Part shown: positions 1 to 10,814 of the stretch, piece after piece | How positions within the stretch are numbered: position 1 is the first letter of the stretch | Layout of the letters: every line of letters begins with the position of its first letter | Assembly (NCBI RefSeq): GCF_002796605.1 | Contig: NZ_CP024923.1 | Span: 2,831,001 to 2,895,000, forward strand | Reading direction: 5' to 3' | Length of the DNA: 64,000 nt | Source of the DNA: Sphingomonas psychrotolerans | GTDB taxonomy: Bacteria > Pseudomonadota > Alphaproteobacteria > Sphingomonadales > Sphingomonadaceae | The notes under the pieces: model-generated | Told to the model about the DNA's origin: nothing | Database searches by the model: none | Seen by the model: only the letters and a program-made list of their open reading frames with translations | Program-made: the position numbers and the translations under genes

Positions 1-640
1 GGGTGCGTTCGTCGGCGACGAGTTCGCGCCGCATGGCGTCGATCAGGGCGTCGGCCCCGGCGCGACTGCGGGGGATCGTATCCGCACCCAGTGCCTCGGC
101 AATGCGCGCGAACTCGGCGAAATAGCGGTCCTGATCGCGCAGCGACATGCCGGGCTCGGCATAACGGCGCCAGGCGTCGAGGAAGCTCACTGCTTCGGTG
201 ACGTGCACCCAGGCCAGCAAGCGGGGATCGTCCGCAGTGTAAGGCGTGCCGTCGGGCAGGATGCCGCGCACCCGGGTGTGGACGTCGCGAACCTTGGCGA
301 TGATCGCTTCGGCGTCTTCGCGCGAGCCATAGCTGGTGACCGCGATGAAGCGCGCGGTACGACGCAGCCGGCCGAGCATGTCGCCGCGGAAGCTCGAATG
401 ATCCCAGACGCCGGCAAGCACTGCGGGGTGGAGCATCTGGAGCAGCAGCGCCGCGACTCCGCCGACCATCATCGTCGTGACATCGCCATGCACGCGCCAC
501 ACCGTTGATTGCGGACCGAACAGTCCATCGGGACTGCGCACCACCGGTTTCTCGCCGCGGCTCTGATCGTTGAACACCGCGCGCACCTGTCCGATCAGCG
601 CGGATTTGAAGGTGCGGGCGGCTCGGCTGGCGGGACTCAT
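1..640 (-). CDS. MpaB/DUF2236-family oxygenase-like protein (partial, cut by left edge)
   Basis: The frame read leftward from the ATG at 640 stays open to the window edge, giving 213 N-terminal residues; the C-terminal part lies outside. The stretch LLLQMLHPAVLAGV around residues 65-78 (His71) and WVHVTEA around 145-150 (His146) are the two histidine-bearing motifs I associate with the MpaB/DUF2236 family, which is related to heme-b latex-clearing oxygenases. No signal peptide is visible, so a cytoplasmic location is inferred. The gene is divergent from ppc across a gap of about 150 bases. The substrate cannot be inferred. The start is the first in-frame ATG; no strong Shine-Dalgarno was seen. 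Confidence 0.8.
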   Translation of the reverse strand, partial: MSPASRAARTFKSALIGQVRAVFNDQSRGEKPVVRSPDGLFGPQSTVWRVHGDVTTMMVGGVAALLLQMLHPAVLAGVWDHSSFRGDMLGRLRRTARFIAVTSYGSREDAEAIIAKVRDVHTRVRGILPDGTPYTADDPRLLAWVHVTEAVSFLDAWRRYAEPGMSLRDQDRYFAEFARIAEALGADTIPRSRAGADALIDAMRRELVADERT

Positions 641-794
641 CCGCTCAAGCTAGGGCGCCGCGCGTGTTCGACAAGCCGGGAGGCGCGACAATGCGCACGC
701 TTACGCAGACAAATCGGGAGCAAAAGCGGCCATTTTGGTGACGCAACAAGGCGTGGATTGACCAAGTCCCTCCCGCAGTGCAGCAACATCGGCC

Positions 795-3467
<2,673 letters not shown>

Positions 3468-3473
3468 AGACCA

Positions 3474-3551
3474 GTGCTCCTGCGAAAGCAGGAGCCCAGA
3501 GTCGCGATCGCGGACCTTTGTGATCCTGGGCTCCTGCTTTCGCAGGAGCAC
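3474..3551. repeat. long inverted repeat, palindromic family A, copy 1
   Basis: Two perfect 26-base arms (3474-3499 and 3526-3551) start GTGCTCCTGCGAAAGCAGGA and are separated by 26 bases. Each arm also holds its own smaller palindrome, GCTCCTGC-GAAA-GCAGGAGC. It lies seven bases after the ppc stop and just before the stop of the opposing thioesterase gene, so it could end transcription or protect RNA from either side. There is no T-run. A second copy lies at 11820-11899. Confidence 0.9.
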
Positions 3552-3553
3552 GG

Positions 3554-3946
3554 CTATTCGAGAAACGGCGCCGCCACTTCCGGCGGCACGCGCACCAATC
3601 GTCCGGTGGCGCGATCGAGGATCGCCCAGGTGGTCTTCGCCTCGACGCGGACCTTGCCGTCGGCGCCGGTGAATTTCATGTAGCGATTGAACCGCGCGCC
3701 GCGCGGCGGCTCCTGCACCCAGGTCTCGGCGGTCACCGTCTCGCCTTCGAGGACACTGCCGCGATAATCGATCTCGTGGCGCGTGATCACCCAGATATAG
3801 GCGTCGTGATGCCCGGGAGCGGCGATCGCGTGCCAATGCGCCACCGCGACGTCCTGGATCCACTTGACCCATACGGCATTGTTGACGTGGCCGAGGATGT
3901 CGATGTCCTCGGGGCCCGCGGTGATCGTGGTGGTGTAGGGCGTCAT
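3554..3946 (-). CDS. acyl-CoA thioesterase (4HBT/hotdog fold)
   Basis: A 130-residue protein from the ATG at 3946; the longer frame reaching 4105 runs into the neighbouring lipoprotein gene and its extra residues do not look like a protein of this family. The motif DIDILGHVNNAVWVKW near residues 16-31 is the catalytic Asp/HVNN signature of 4-hydroxybenzoyl-CoA-type hotdog thioesterases, and length and pattern (EIDYRGSVLEGETVTAETWV in mid-protein) fit the YbgC/FadM group. It would hydrolyse acyl-CoA thioesters in the cytoplasm; chain length is unknown. It is 43 bases downstream of the MliC-type lipoprotein gene, possibly in one transcript with exbD. Confidence 0.88.
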   Translation of the reverse strand: MTPYTTTITAGPEDIDILGHVNNAVWVKWIQDVAVAHWHAIAAPGHHDAYIWVITRHEIDYRGSVLEGETVTAETWVQEPPRGARFNRYMKFTGADGKVRVEAKTTWAILDRATGRLVRVPPEVAAPFLE

Positions 3947-3989
3947 GCGCAGGGGTCTAGCGCAGCCGTGATTTCGATGCGAGCGCCCC

Positions 3990-4889
3990 TCAGCGGATCG
4001 CGGTGCAGGCGATCGGCGGCAGGCCGGGCGCAGTGAAGCTGATGTCGCTGCCTTTGCCGCGCAGCTCGTATCCGCCCGCCGCATACAGGATTCCGGAGGC
4101 GACACGCTGGCCCCGCAGGGTCGCCAGTACCTTGCCGCCGCGCGAGACGGTGACGCGATCCTTGTCGGGGTCGAACCGGGCGACGAGGCGCGAACCGTCC
4201 ATGCAGCGATAGCGCGCGGTCGAGCGATTGTCCTCGGTCGGCCGCGGCGAGGGCGCTATCTCGGGCCGCGGCTTGATGTCGGTGCTGCGGATGCGCCAGC
4301 GGCGTTGGTCTGCGGTAGCGCCGTCGATGTCGGCGGTACGATGGAGCGTCACCGAGCCGCGCATGTTGAATTCGCGCGCGCCCTGTTTGAGCCGGCCATA
4401 GACCTGCACCGGCACGGTCACGTAGCGCTGCCCCGCGCCGGCATCGATCCGGCCCGGCGCGCCGATATTGGCGTGATATTCGGAATAGCGGCCAAAGCTC
4501 GCGGCGAACGCGCGGGCGTCCATGCCGGCGCCTCCCGGCTCCCATAGCCGATACGCCTGGCCGTATTTGCCTTCGCCGAGCAGCGCATAATAGGTCTGCA
4601 CGACATTGGCCGCGCCCTGCGCGCTGTCTTCGGTGAACGGGGCTTCGCTGACCGGGGTTCTGTCGTCGTCAAGTCCGCCCGGCTGGCCCGGCGCCGGCGG
4701 ATTGAGCGGCGCCGGACTTGCCGAAGGCTCCGGGGCCGGCGCCGGGGCCGGCGTGTCCGCGGGGAGCGCAGCCACGTCGTTTCCGGGCACGGCCGCATTG
4801 CCGGGGGTCGTGGCATTTTCGGCGGGCTGGGACGAACAAGCGGCAAGCGTGAGGAGCAACGGCAGAGTCAGGCGCATAGGATGATCCAT
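3990..4889 (-). CDS. lipoprotein with a MliC-like C-terminal domain
   Basis: A 299-residue protein with a lipoprotein signal: the lipobox LAAC near residues 15-18 should be lipidated. It then has a Pro/Ala/Gly-rich linker (about 20-85), a middle region of NTF2-like character (ALLGEGKYGQAYRLWEP), and a C-terminal part from about 225 with YRCMDGSRLVARFDPDKDRV and SGILYAAGGYELRGKG. That end resembles MliC inhibitors of C-type lysozyme, with the usual cysteine pair (YRC and ACTAIR). Lysozyme inhibition is an inference. Translation may start at the ATG at 4889 or four codons later at 4877. It lies 44 bases after exbD on the same strand. Confidence 0.75.
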   Translation of the reverse strand: MDHPMRLTLPLLLTLAACSSQPAENATTPGNAAVPGNDVAALPADTPAPAPAPEPSASPAPLNPPAPGQPGGLDDDRTPVSEAPFTEDSAQGAANVVQTYYALLGEGKYGQAYRLWEPGGAGMDARAFAASFGRYSEYHANIGAPGRIDAGAGQRYVTVPVQVYGRLKQGAREFNMRGSVTLHRTADIDGATADQRRWRIRSTDIKPRPEIAPSPRPTEDNRSTARYRCMDGSRLVARFDPDKDRVTVSRGGKVLATLRGQRVASGILYAAGGYELRGKGSDISFTAPGLPPIACTAIR

Positions 4890-4933
4890 GTCAGGCAGCG
4901 GGCGACGAACGCGCCCGCCGCCGCGCCTGTTCC

Positions 4934-5341
4934 TCAGTCCGGGAGAGGACGATTGCCGACGAAGCCGAGCCGTTCGACTCCGGCGCGCTTGACCACCGCC
5001 AGCACGCCGTCGAACCGGTCGTAACGCGCATCGGGATCGGTGTTCATGTGGAGCACCGCCGCCGTGTCGCGCTGCATCGTCTCCAGCAGCCCCGGCAGTT
5101 CGGCGTCGGCGATCCGGCGGCCATCCCAGAACAGTGCTCCGCCGCGATCGATGCCGAGCTGGTGCGGCCGCTCTTCAACGATCAGCCCCGGGCCGCTGGG
5201 CAAGTCGATGGGCACCTTGTGCGTGGCGATCGGAATGCTGAGGATCATCACGATCAGCAGCACCAGCATCACATCGATGAACGGCGTCACGTTGATCGCG
5301 CTGAACGGAACGGGCTCGGGGACACGCGCGGCCTTGACCAT
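4934..5341 (-). CDS. exbD: ExbD/TolR-family biopolymer transport protein
   Basis: A 135-residue protein with the ExbD layout: a short cytoplasmic start, NVTPFIDVMLVLLIVMI at about 17-33 carrying the conserved proton-path Asp in the single membrane helix, then a periplasmic domain. Such proteins work with an ExbB/TolQ-type motor to energise TonB or TolA. No exbB, tolQ or tonB is adjacent, so this is an orphan copy here. A clear AAAGGAGAGG Shine-Dalgarno sits just upstream of the ATG at 5341. A short dyad (ATGAT at 5362, ATCAT at 5374) lies in the leader; its meaning is unknown. Confidence 0.93.
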   Translation of the reverse strand: MVKAARVPEPVPFSAINVTPFIDVMLVLLIVMILSIPIATHKVPIDLPSGPGLIVEERPHQLGIDRGGALFWDGRRIADAELPGLLETMQRDTAAVLHMNTDPDARYDRFDGVLAVVKRAGVERLGFVGNRPLPD

Positions 5342-5414
5342 GGCACCTCTCCTTTGTTGTTATGATGCAACGTATCATGACCGGAGAAGTTGTCCAGAGG
5401 GGCGATCAACCCCA

Positions 5415-5490
5415 CGTCATCCCGGCGCACGCCGGAATCTCGTGCCGTATCCCGCCTTCGACTGAGATCCCGGCTTTCGCCGGGATGACG
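5415..5490. repeat. inverted repeat, palindromic family B, copy 1
   Basis: Left arm 5415-5441 (CGTCATCCCGGCGCACGCCG and seven more bases) and right arm 5464-5490 (GAGATCCCGGCTTTCGCCGG and seven more) are imperfect inverted copies of about 27 bases. Related units occur at 26653-26733 and 50915-50942. This copy lies between the exbD leader and the end of the YdeI-like gene. Confidence 0.85.
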
Positions 5491-5514
5491 AGCGGCCTGG
5501 GGCTGAGTCAGGAC

Positions 5515-6108
5515 TCAGCAACTCTCGTATTTCCAGTTGCGGCGCTTGCCTTCGCGCAGCCATTCGACTGCGTCGGCGACGCGCTTCGCCTTTGTCTCGG
5601 GCCGCTTTGCCTCGGCGATCCATTCGCAATATTCGCGGCGGCAGCCCGGCGGAAAGCCAGTGAAGGTCTCCGTCGCCTTCGGATCGCCGGCCAGCGCCTC
5701 GGCCAGCTCGGGCGGCACCGGGAGCTCGGGCTTCGGCGCTTTCGCGGCGCGGACGGGCTTCTGCCCCCCATCGATCCGCGCCACTGCGTCGCGCACCTGC
5801 GTCTCGAACATCTCCGCCGCGGGCAGATCGTCGAGGCTCTCGATCCGGCCATATTGGCCCATCGCCTCGCCTTCCTTGCCCGTCGCGAGCGCCTGCCGAT
5901 CCCAGAAGCCGAAGCTCGCATGCGCCTTGAACGCAGCCATATTGGCCAGCGACCGGCCTTTGTAGAGGAAGGCCGGCATCGACCATTTAATCGATTCCTC
6001 CACATCGGGGCAGGCGGCGTGGACGCGCGCGCGCATCCAGCTCAGGATCGGCCGGGCGAATTCGGCCCGGCCGGCGATATAGGTGTCGACGCGCGGATCC
6101 TGCGGCAT
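5515..6108 (-). CDS. YdeI/OmpD-associated family protein with DUF1801-like start
   Basis: A 197-residue protein. The N-terminal half (ESIKWSMPAFLYKGRSLANM at about 38-57, then KAHASFGFW) matches the DUF1801/YdhG-like fold. The C-terminal half (VPPELAEALAGDPKATETF, then PPGCRREYCEWIAEAKRPET) matches the YdeI/OmpD-associated domain, proposed to help bacteria withstand bacteriocins or stress. The biochemical role is unknown. A strong GGGGAGGAG Shine-Dalgarno precedes the ATG at 6108. No signal peptide is seen, so it is probably cytoplasmic. It stands as a single gene on this strand. Confidence 0.85.
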   Translation of the reverse strand: MPQDPRVDTYIAGRAEFARPILSWMRARVHAACPDVEESIKWSMPAFLYKGRSLANMAAFKAHASFGFWDRQALATGKEGEAMGQYGRIESLDDLPAAEMFETQVRDAVARIDGGQKPVRAAKAPKPELPVPPELAEALAGDPKATETFTGFPPGCRREYCEWIAEAKRPETKAKRVADAVEWLREGKRRNWKYESC

Positions 6109-6166
6109 GGCGCTCCTCCCCTGATCGGCCGCGAATGCTGATCCGGCCCGGGCGCCCGGTCAAGCT

Positions 6167-6511
6167 TCAGGGGGCAAGCGCGGTATCGTCGCCGTCGTCG
6201 AGTTCCTCGTCCAGATCCTCCTCGTCGACATCCTCGTCGTCGAGATCGGCCTGGATCTCGTCCTCGCGCATATCGTCGTCGGCAAGGTCGGCGTCGTCAT
6301 CCTCTTCGCCGATCTCGCCATCGACCATGGTCAATTCGTCTTCGCTGGCGACTGCGTCCGGGTCGTCGAGCCCGAGCGGAATGTCGGTCAGGATCGTGCC
6401 GTTGCTCGGCCCGTCCTGCGTGGCTTCGATGATTTCGGCGCCCTGCGCCTCGTCATAGCCTTCCGCGGACCAATTGTCGGTGGGATGCGGGGTAACCTGA
6501 TTGCCGCCCAT
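6167..6511 (-). CDS. small highly acidic protein, function unknown
   Basis: A 114-residue protein if it starts at the ATG at 6511, which has AGAAGGA about seven bases upstream; a longer frame reaches 6541 but lacks such a site. The first 60 residues are ordinary (MGGNQVTPHPTDNWSAEGYD). The second half is almost all Asp and Glu (EEDDDADLADDDMREDEIQA and onward), so it should be strongly negative and largely disordered. I recognise no domain. Acidic tails of this kind can bind basic proteins, metal ions or ribosomal partners, but nothing here points to one. The start and Shine-Dalgarno argue for a real gene. Confidence 0.7.
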   Translation of the reverse strand: MGGNQVTPHPTDNWSAEGYDEAQGAEIIEATQDGPSNGTILTDIPLGLDDPDAVASEDELTMVDGEIGEEDDDADLADDDMREDEIQADLDDEDVDEEDLDEELDDGDDTALAP

Positions 6512-6608
6512 AGCCTGTCCTTCTGTTCCAGGGGCGACCAACGTCCCCCGTCACCCGACCGAACGGAAAGCGCGCCCTATCCGTTCCGTAAAGCGCGATA
6601 CGAAGCGC

Positions 6609-7844
6609 TCAGCTCGGCCGAAAAAGCCGGCCCTTCTCGGCGACGGCGACTGCGACGAGGGCGAGCACACCCATTGCGAGGAAGCCGGTGTAGAGCGGCA
6701 CGGTGGTGCCGTCGAACGACTGGCCGATCTGCGCGCCGATCAGCGCCCCGCCCAGAGTCGAGACGAAGCCCTGCAGGCTCGAGGCGGTTCCGGCGATCTC
6801 GCCCATCCGCTCCATCGCCATCGCCGAGAAATTCGAGGTGGCGAGGCCGAAGCTCGCCATCATCAGCGCCTGGAGGATCGCGAAGGTCCACAAGGTCTCG
6901 TGCCCCGAAAAGGCGATGGCGAGGTGGATCGCGGCGAACAGGATCAGCGCCGAAAGCGCGGTGTGCGAGATTCGCCGCGTGCCGACTCGCATCACGATCC
7001 GCGAATTGAGGAACGACCCGATCGCCATCGTGCCCGCCACCGCGGCGAACACCAAAGTGAGCAATTCGGGCCGGCCGAATACGACTTCCATGATCTGCTG
7101 CACCGATCCGATGAAGCCGAACAGCCCGCCGGAGAGCAACGCCGCGGCGATCGTATAGCCCACCGCGCCGCGATCGCGCATCACCAGCGCGTAATCGGCA
7201 GCGATCCGGCTCGGCTGCAGGCTCTGGCGAGAGCCCGGGGCGAGCGTTTCGGGCATGCGCAGCCAGAACCATGCCACCACCAGCGCCGAAACCACCGCGA
7301 CGCCCCAGAAGATCATCCGCCACGATCCGCCCGCGGCGAGCACACCCTGACCGAAGGCGGGGGCGAATACCGGCGCCGCCATGAACACGATGAAGGCGAG
7401 GCTCATCACCCGCGCCATTGCGCGGCCGGCGAAGCAATCGCGGACCAAAGCCACCGTCACCACCCGCGCGCCCGCGGCCGACGCGCCCATCGCCGCGCGC
7501 GCGACCAGCAGCAGCTCGAAGCTGCCCGAGATCGCCGCCAACGCGCTGGTGAAGACATAGCTTACCAGCGCGATGACCAGCACCGGCCGCCGACCGAACC
7601 GATCCGACAAGGGGCCGTAGATCAGCTGGGCGAAGGCGAAGCCGAGCAGGAAGGCAGTGATCACGAACTGGCGGTGATTGGGCTCGGTGACGCCGAGGCT
7701 GTCGCCGATCGCCGGCAGCGCGGGGAGCATCGAATCGATCCCGAGCGCCGTCAGCGCCATCATCGCGGCGATCAGCGCGACGAATTCGCCGAACGCCAGC
7801 GGCGCGCGATTGACGGACTGGGTCGACAGATGCGGCTCGGACAT
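6609..7844 (-). CDS. MFS drug-resistance transporter, Bcr/CflA type
   Basis: A 411-residue membrane protein starting MSEPHLSTQSVN at the ATG at 7844; a longer frame to 7880 is possible. It has about 12 hydrophobic segments and the MFS loop motif LIYGPLSDRFGRRPVLV at about 77-93. The opening GIDSMLPALPAIGDSLGV, with a predicted start of helix 1 near residue 22, is typical of the Bcr/CflA group, which export drugs or small metabolites by proton antiport at the inner membrane. The substrate is unknown. It is divergent from the oxygenase at 7965 with about 120 bases between, where promoters for both should lie. Confidence 0.9.
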   Translation of the reverse strand: MSEPHLSTQSVNRAPLAFGEFVALIAAMMALTALGIDSMLPALPAIGDSLGVTEPNHRQFVITAFLLGFAFAQLIYGPLSDRFGRRPVLVIALVSYVFTSALAAISGSFELLLVARAAMGASAAGARVVTVALVRDCFAGRAMARVMSLAFIVFMAAPVFAPAFGQGVLAAGGSWRMIFWGVAVVSALVVAWFWLRMPETLAPGSRQSLQPSRIAADYALVMRDRGAVGYTIAAALLSGGLFGFIGSVQQIMEVVFGRPELLTLVFAAVAGTMAIGSFLNSRIVMRVGTRRISHTALSALILFAAIHLAIAFSGHETLWTFAILQALMMASFGLATSNFSAMAMERMGEIAGTASSLQGFVSTLGGALIGAQIGQSFDGTTVPLYTGFLAMGVLALVAVAVAEKGRLFRPS

Positions 7845-7964
7845 GGCGGTGCCAATGGCCGATCGGTGCGCGGGCGTCACCCCCCTCGTTCCGCCCGGGC
7901 CGAACTTCAGCCGCTTGTTCGGCAGGGGTGTGCGGGTCTAACTGGACGCAACATGGAGACTCGC

Positions 7965-8915
7965 ATGCTCGACACTCTCGCGGAGATCCCGGCGCTTTCG
8001 CTTGGGCGCCAGCAATCCGATCCCGACGGCTTCGCCGAGGAATTCGGCCGTTCCTTCCAGCGCTTCGGCTTTGCGGTGGTGCGCGATCACGGCATCCCCG
8101 ACGCGCTGATCGAGCGCGCCTGGGCGATGACCAGGGCGTTCTTCGACCTGCCCGAGGAGCAGAAGCGCGGCTATTTCGTCGAGGGCGGCGGCGGCGCGCG
8201 CGGCTACACGCCGTTCAAGACCGAGATCGCCAAGGGCGCCAGCCATGTCGACCTCAAGGAATTCTGGCATGTCGGCCGCCAGCTGGCCGAGGGCCACCGT
8301 TTCGCCGCGCAGATGCCGGCGAACATCTGGCCCGATCGGCCCGAAGGCTTTCGCGAAACCTTTCTCGAGCTGTTCCAGGCGTTCGACGATGCCGGCGACA
8401 AATTGCTCTCGGCGATCGCGCGCTATCTCGGGCTGGCGCCCGACTGGTTCGACCCCGCGGTCAAGGACGGCAATTCGGTGCTGCGCCTGCTCCATTACCC
8501 CCCGGTCGCCGCCGACGCGCCCGAGGTCCGCGCCGGCGCGCACGAGGACATCAATCTGATCACCTTGCTGCTCGGCGCCGAGGAAGCCGGGCTCGAACTG
8601 CTCGACCGCGACGGCAAATGGATGGCCGTAAAGCCGCCCGAAGGCGCGATGGTGGTCAATGTCGGCGACATGCTCCAGCGGCTGACCAACCACGTATTGC
8701 CCTCGACTACGCACCGCGTGGTCAATCCGCCGCCCGAACGCCGCGGCAATTCGCGTTACTCGATGCCGTTCTTCCTTCATCCGGCGCCCGATTTCCTGAT
8801 CGAGACGCTGCCGGGGTGCATCGGCGACGAACGGCCGAACCGGTATCCGGTGCCGATCAGTTCGCACGATTATCTCCACGAACGGCTCGTCGAGATCGGG
8901 CTGATCAAGAAGTAA
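7965..8915 (+). CDS. 2-oxoglutarate/Fe(II)-dependent oxygenase, isopenicillin N synthase family
   Basis: A 316-residue protein. The start at 7965 is favoured because GGAGA lies five bases upstream; an in-frame ATG at 7953 is the alternative. The N-terminal DIOX_N region (SFQRFGFAVVRDHGIP) and the C-terminal iron-binding set are complete: HEDINLITLL with His193 and Asp195, His250 in TTHRVVNP, and the RYS motif (Arg264, Ser266) that grips 2-oxoglutarate. It is therefore a probable soluble oxygenase of small molecules; the substrate cannot be told from sequence. It precedes hom by 95 bases on the same strand and might share a transcript. Confidence 0.92.
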   Translation: MLDTLAEIPALSLGRQQSDPDGFAEEFGRSFQRFGFAVVRDHGIPDALIERAWAMTRAFFDLPEEQKRGYFVEGGGGARGYTPFKTEIAKGASHVDLKEFWHVGRQLAEGHRFAAQMPANIWPDRPEGFRETFLELFQAFDDAGDKLLSAIARYLGLAPDWFDPAVKDGNSVLRLLHYPPVAADAPEVRAGAHEDINLITLLLGAEEAGLELLDRDGKWMAVKPPEGAMVVNVGDMLQRLTNHVLPSTTHRVVNPPPERRGNSRYSMPFFLHPAPDFLIETLPGCIGDERPNRYPVPISSHDYLHERLVEIGLIKK

Positions 8916-9010
8916 TCCTATCTTCCCCTCGGCAGGATGCCGGGGTTAGGGAGGACTTGCGGCGGACGGGGCTGGGTGCCCTTTCCGCCGCTTCCACAAT
9001 CGAGGATCCC

Positions 9011-10303
9011 ATGACCGAACCGCTTCGTATCGCACTCGCCGGCCTCGGAACCGTGGGCGCGGGAGTGATTCGCCTGCTCGATACGAATGGCGCGCTGATC
9101 GCGCGGCGCGCGGGGCGGCCGATATTGGTCACCGCGGTCTCGGCACGCGACCGGACCAAGGACCGCGGCGTCGACATCGCGCGATTCGACTGGGTCGACG
9201 ATCCCGCCGAGCTGGCGCGGCATCCCGACGTCGATGTGGTGGTCGAATTGGTCGGCGGATCGGACGGTCCTGCCCTCGCCCTCGCCCGCGCGGCGCTCGG
9301 CGCGGGCAAGAGCCTCGTCACCGCCAACAAGGCGATGATCGCGCATCACGGGCTCGAGCTCGCGCGCGCCGCCGAGGCCGCCAATCTCGCGCTCAAATTC
9401 GAAGCCGCAGTCGCCGGCGGCGTGCCGGTGATCAAGGGGCTGCGCGAAGGCGCCGCCGCCAATGTCATCGCCCGCGTCTATGGCATCCTCAACGGCACCT
9501 GCAATTTCATCCTGTCGAAGATGGAGGCGGAAGGTCGCGACTTTTCGGAAATCCTTAGCGAGGCGCAAGCGCTCGGCTATGCCGAGGCCGATCCCAGCTT
9601 CGACATCGACGGCGTCGACGCCGCGCACAAATTGTCGATCCTCGCCAGCGTCGCGTTCGGCGCGCAGCCGGCGTTCGACGACGTGGCGATCACCGGTGTG
9701 CGCCACGTCCTCGCCGCCGACATCGCCGAGGCCGCGGCGCTCGGCTATCGTGTGCGCCTGCTCGGCGTCGCAGACTCAGGGGCGCACGGACTGTTCCAGC
9801 GCGTCCATCCGCATCTCGTGCCGCTCAGCCATCCGCTCGCGCATGTCGTCGGCTCGACCAACGCCGTGGTCGCCGAGGGCAATTTCGTCGGCCGGCTACT
9901 GTTCCAGGGCGCCGGCGCCGGCGACGGCCCGACCGCCAGCGCCGTAGTCGCCGATCTGATCGACATCGCCCGCGGCGAATTCGGCCCGCCTTATGCGATG
10001 CCCGCCGACGCGCTGGCAGCGCAGGAAGTGGCAGACAGCGGCGAGCGCCGCGCCCGCGCCTATGTCCGGCTGACTGTTTCCGACAAGGTCGGTGTGCTCG
10101 CCGAGATCGCCGCGGCGATGCGCGATGCCGGCGTCTCGATCGAGAGCCTGATCCAGCGCGGCGCGCAGGCCGACGGCAGCGTGCTCGTCGCGATCGTCAC
10201 CCATGAGGGCCCGGAGCGCAGCGTCGCGCAGGCGCTCGAGAAATTGCGCGGCTCGCAGAGCCTCGTCGGCGAACCGATGTGGATGCACATCCTCGACGCA
10301 TAA
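9011..10303 (+). CDS. hom: homoserine dehydrogenase
   Basis: A 430-residue enzyme of usual length that reduces aspartate semialdehyde to homoserine, the branch to threonine and methionine. It has the NAD(P)-binding start ALAGLGTVGAGVIRLL, the motif LVTANKAMIAHHG, the catalytic region GGVPVIKGLREG then YGILNGTCNFILSKM, and EADPSFDIDGVDAAHKL. The last 80 residues (VRLTVSDKVGVLAEIAAAM) form an ACT domain that probably senses threonine. The ATG at 9011 has GAGGA four bases ahead. It serves the same pathway as lysC at 47.5 kb but is unlinked to it. Confidence 0.97.
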   Translation: MTEPLRIALAGLGTVGAGVIRLLDTNGALIARRAGRPILVTAVSARDRTKDRGVDIARFDWVDDPAELARHPDVDVVVELVGGSDGPALALARAALGAGKSLVTANKAMIAHHGLELARAAEAANLALKFEAAVAGGVPVIKGLREGAAANVIARVYGILNGTCNFILSKMEAEGRDFSEILSEAQALGYAEADPSFDIDGVDAAHKLSILASVAFGAQPAFDDVAITGVRHVLAADIAEAAALGYRVRLLGVADSGAHGLFQRVHPHLVPLSHPLAHVVGSTNAVVAEGNFVGRLLFQGAGAGDGPTASAVVADLIDIARGEFGPPYAMPADALAAQEVADSGERRARAYVRLTVSDKVGVLAEIAAAMRDAGVSIESLIQRGAQADGSVLVAIVTHEGPERSVAQALEKLRGSQSLVGEPMWMHILDA

Positions 10304-10327
10304 ATCAGGCTCGGCGCGCGGCGTGAA

Positions 10328-10669
10328 TCAGGGCGCGAGGTCGCGCTTGACCCATTTCGTGCCGCGACCGCCGACCGAGACGCTGACGCCGACAGAGCCG
10401 CAATGCGCCATGAAGGCGCCTTGCCCGCAATCAGGTTCGGTACGCCCGCCAACCAGCCGATCCACCCGCTGATCGGGCAGTTCCTGCCGTGACGGCGGCA
10501 CGAAAGGCACCCGGTAGCGGTCCGCATCGCGCAGCGCGCAAACCACGATCTCGTCGTCGGCATCGGTATTCCGGCAGGGTACCTCTCCCGCGATCTTCGC
10601 CCGATAGGCGGCGACCGCGTCGTCGAGCGCCGGGGTTTCCTGGAGCATCAGTAACAGCGGCAACAGCAT
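10328..10669 (-). CDS. small conserved-type protein with EIVVC motif, function unknown
   Basis: A 113-residue protein with a short hydrophobic start (MLLPLLLMLQETPALDDAV) that may be a signal or anchor. The segment DDEIVVCALRDADRYRVPFV is a pattern I have met in several small sphingomonad proteins without known function. Two further cysteines follow near residues 81 and 90. The ATG at 10669 has AGGATTTCGGG ahead, a fair ribosome-binding site. It lies convergent to hom and back to back with glpX. I cannot assign a role. Confidence 0.65.
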   Translation of the reverse strand: MLLPLLLMLQETPALDDAVAAYRAKIAGEVPCRNTDADDEIVVCALRDADRYRVPFVPPSRQELPDQRVDRLVGGRTEPDCGQGAFMAHCGSVGVSVSVGGRGTKWVKRDLAP

Positions 10670-10814
10670 CCCGAAATCCTTACGCTTGCGACGAAGCGAG
10701 CCTGGCGCACGGTTGTGGCGAAAATGCGAATGCCCTGACAGCGCTAGCGGCCTCGACAGTGCAACATGCCCCGCCTATCGCCACCTCAGATTCTGCCAAG
10801 AGGATTTCCAGCCG

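Noticed and set aside
5362..5378. ATGAT/ATCAT dyad in the exbD leader as an operator
   Set aside because: Only five-base arms and no regulator gene nearby; too weak to list as a feature.
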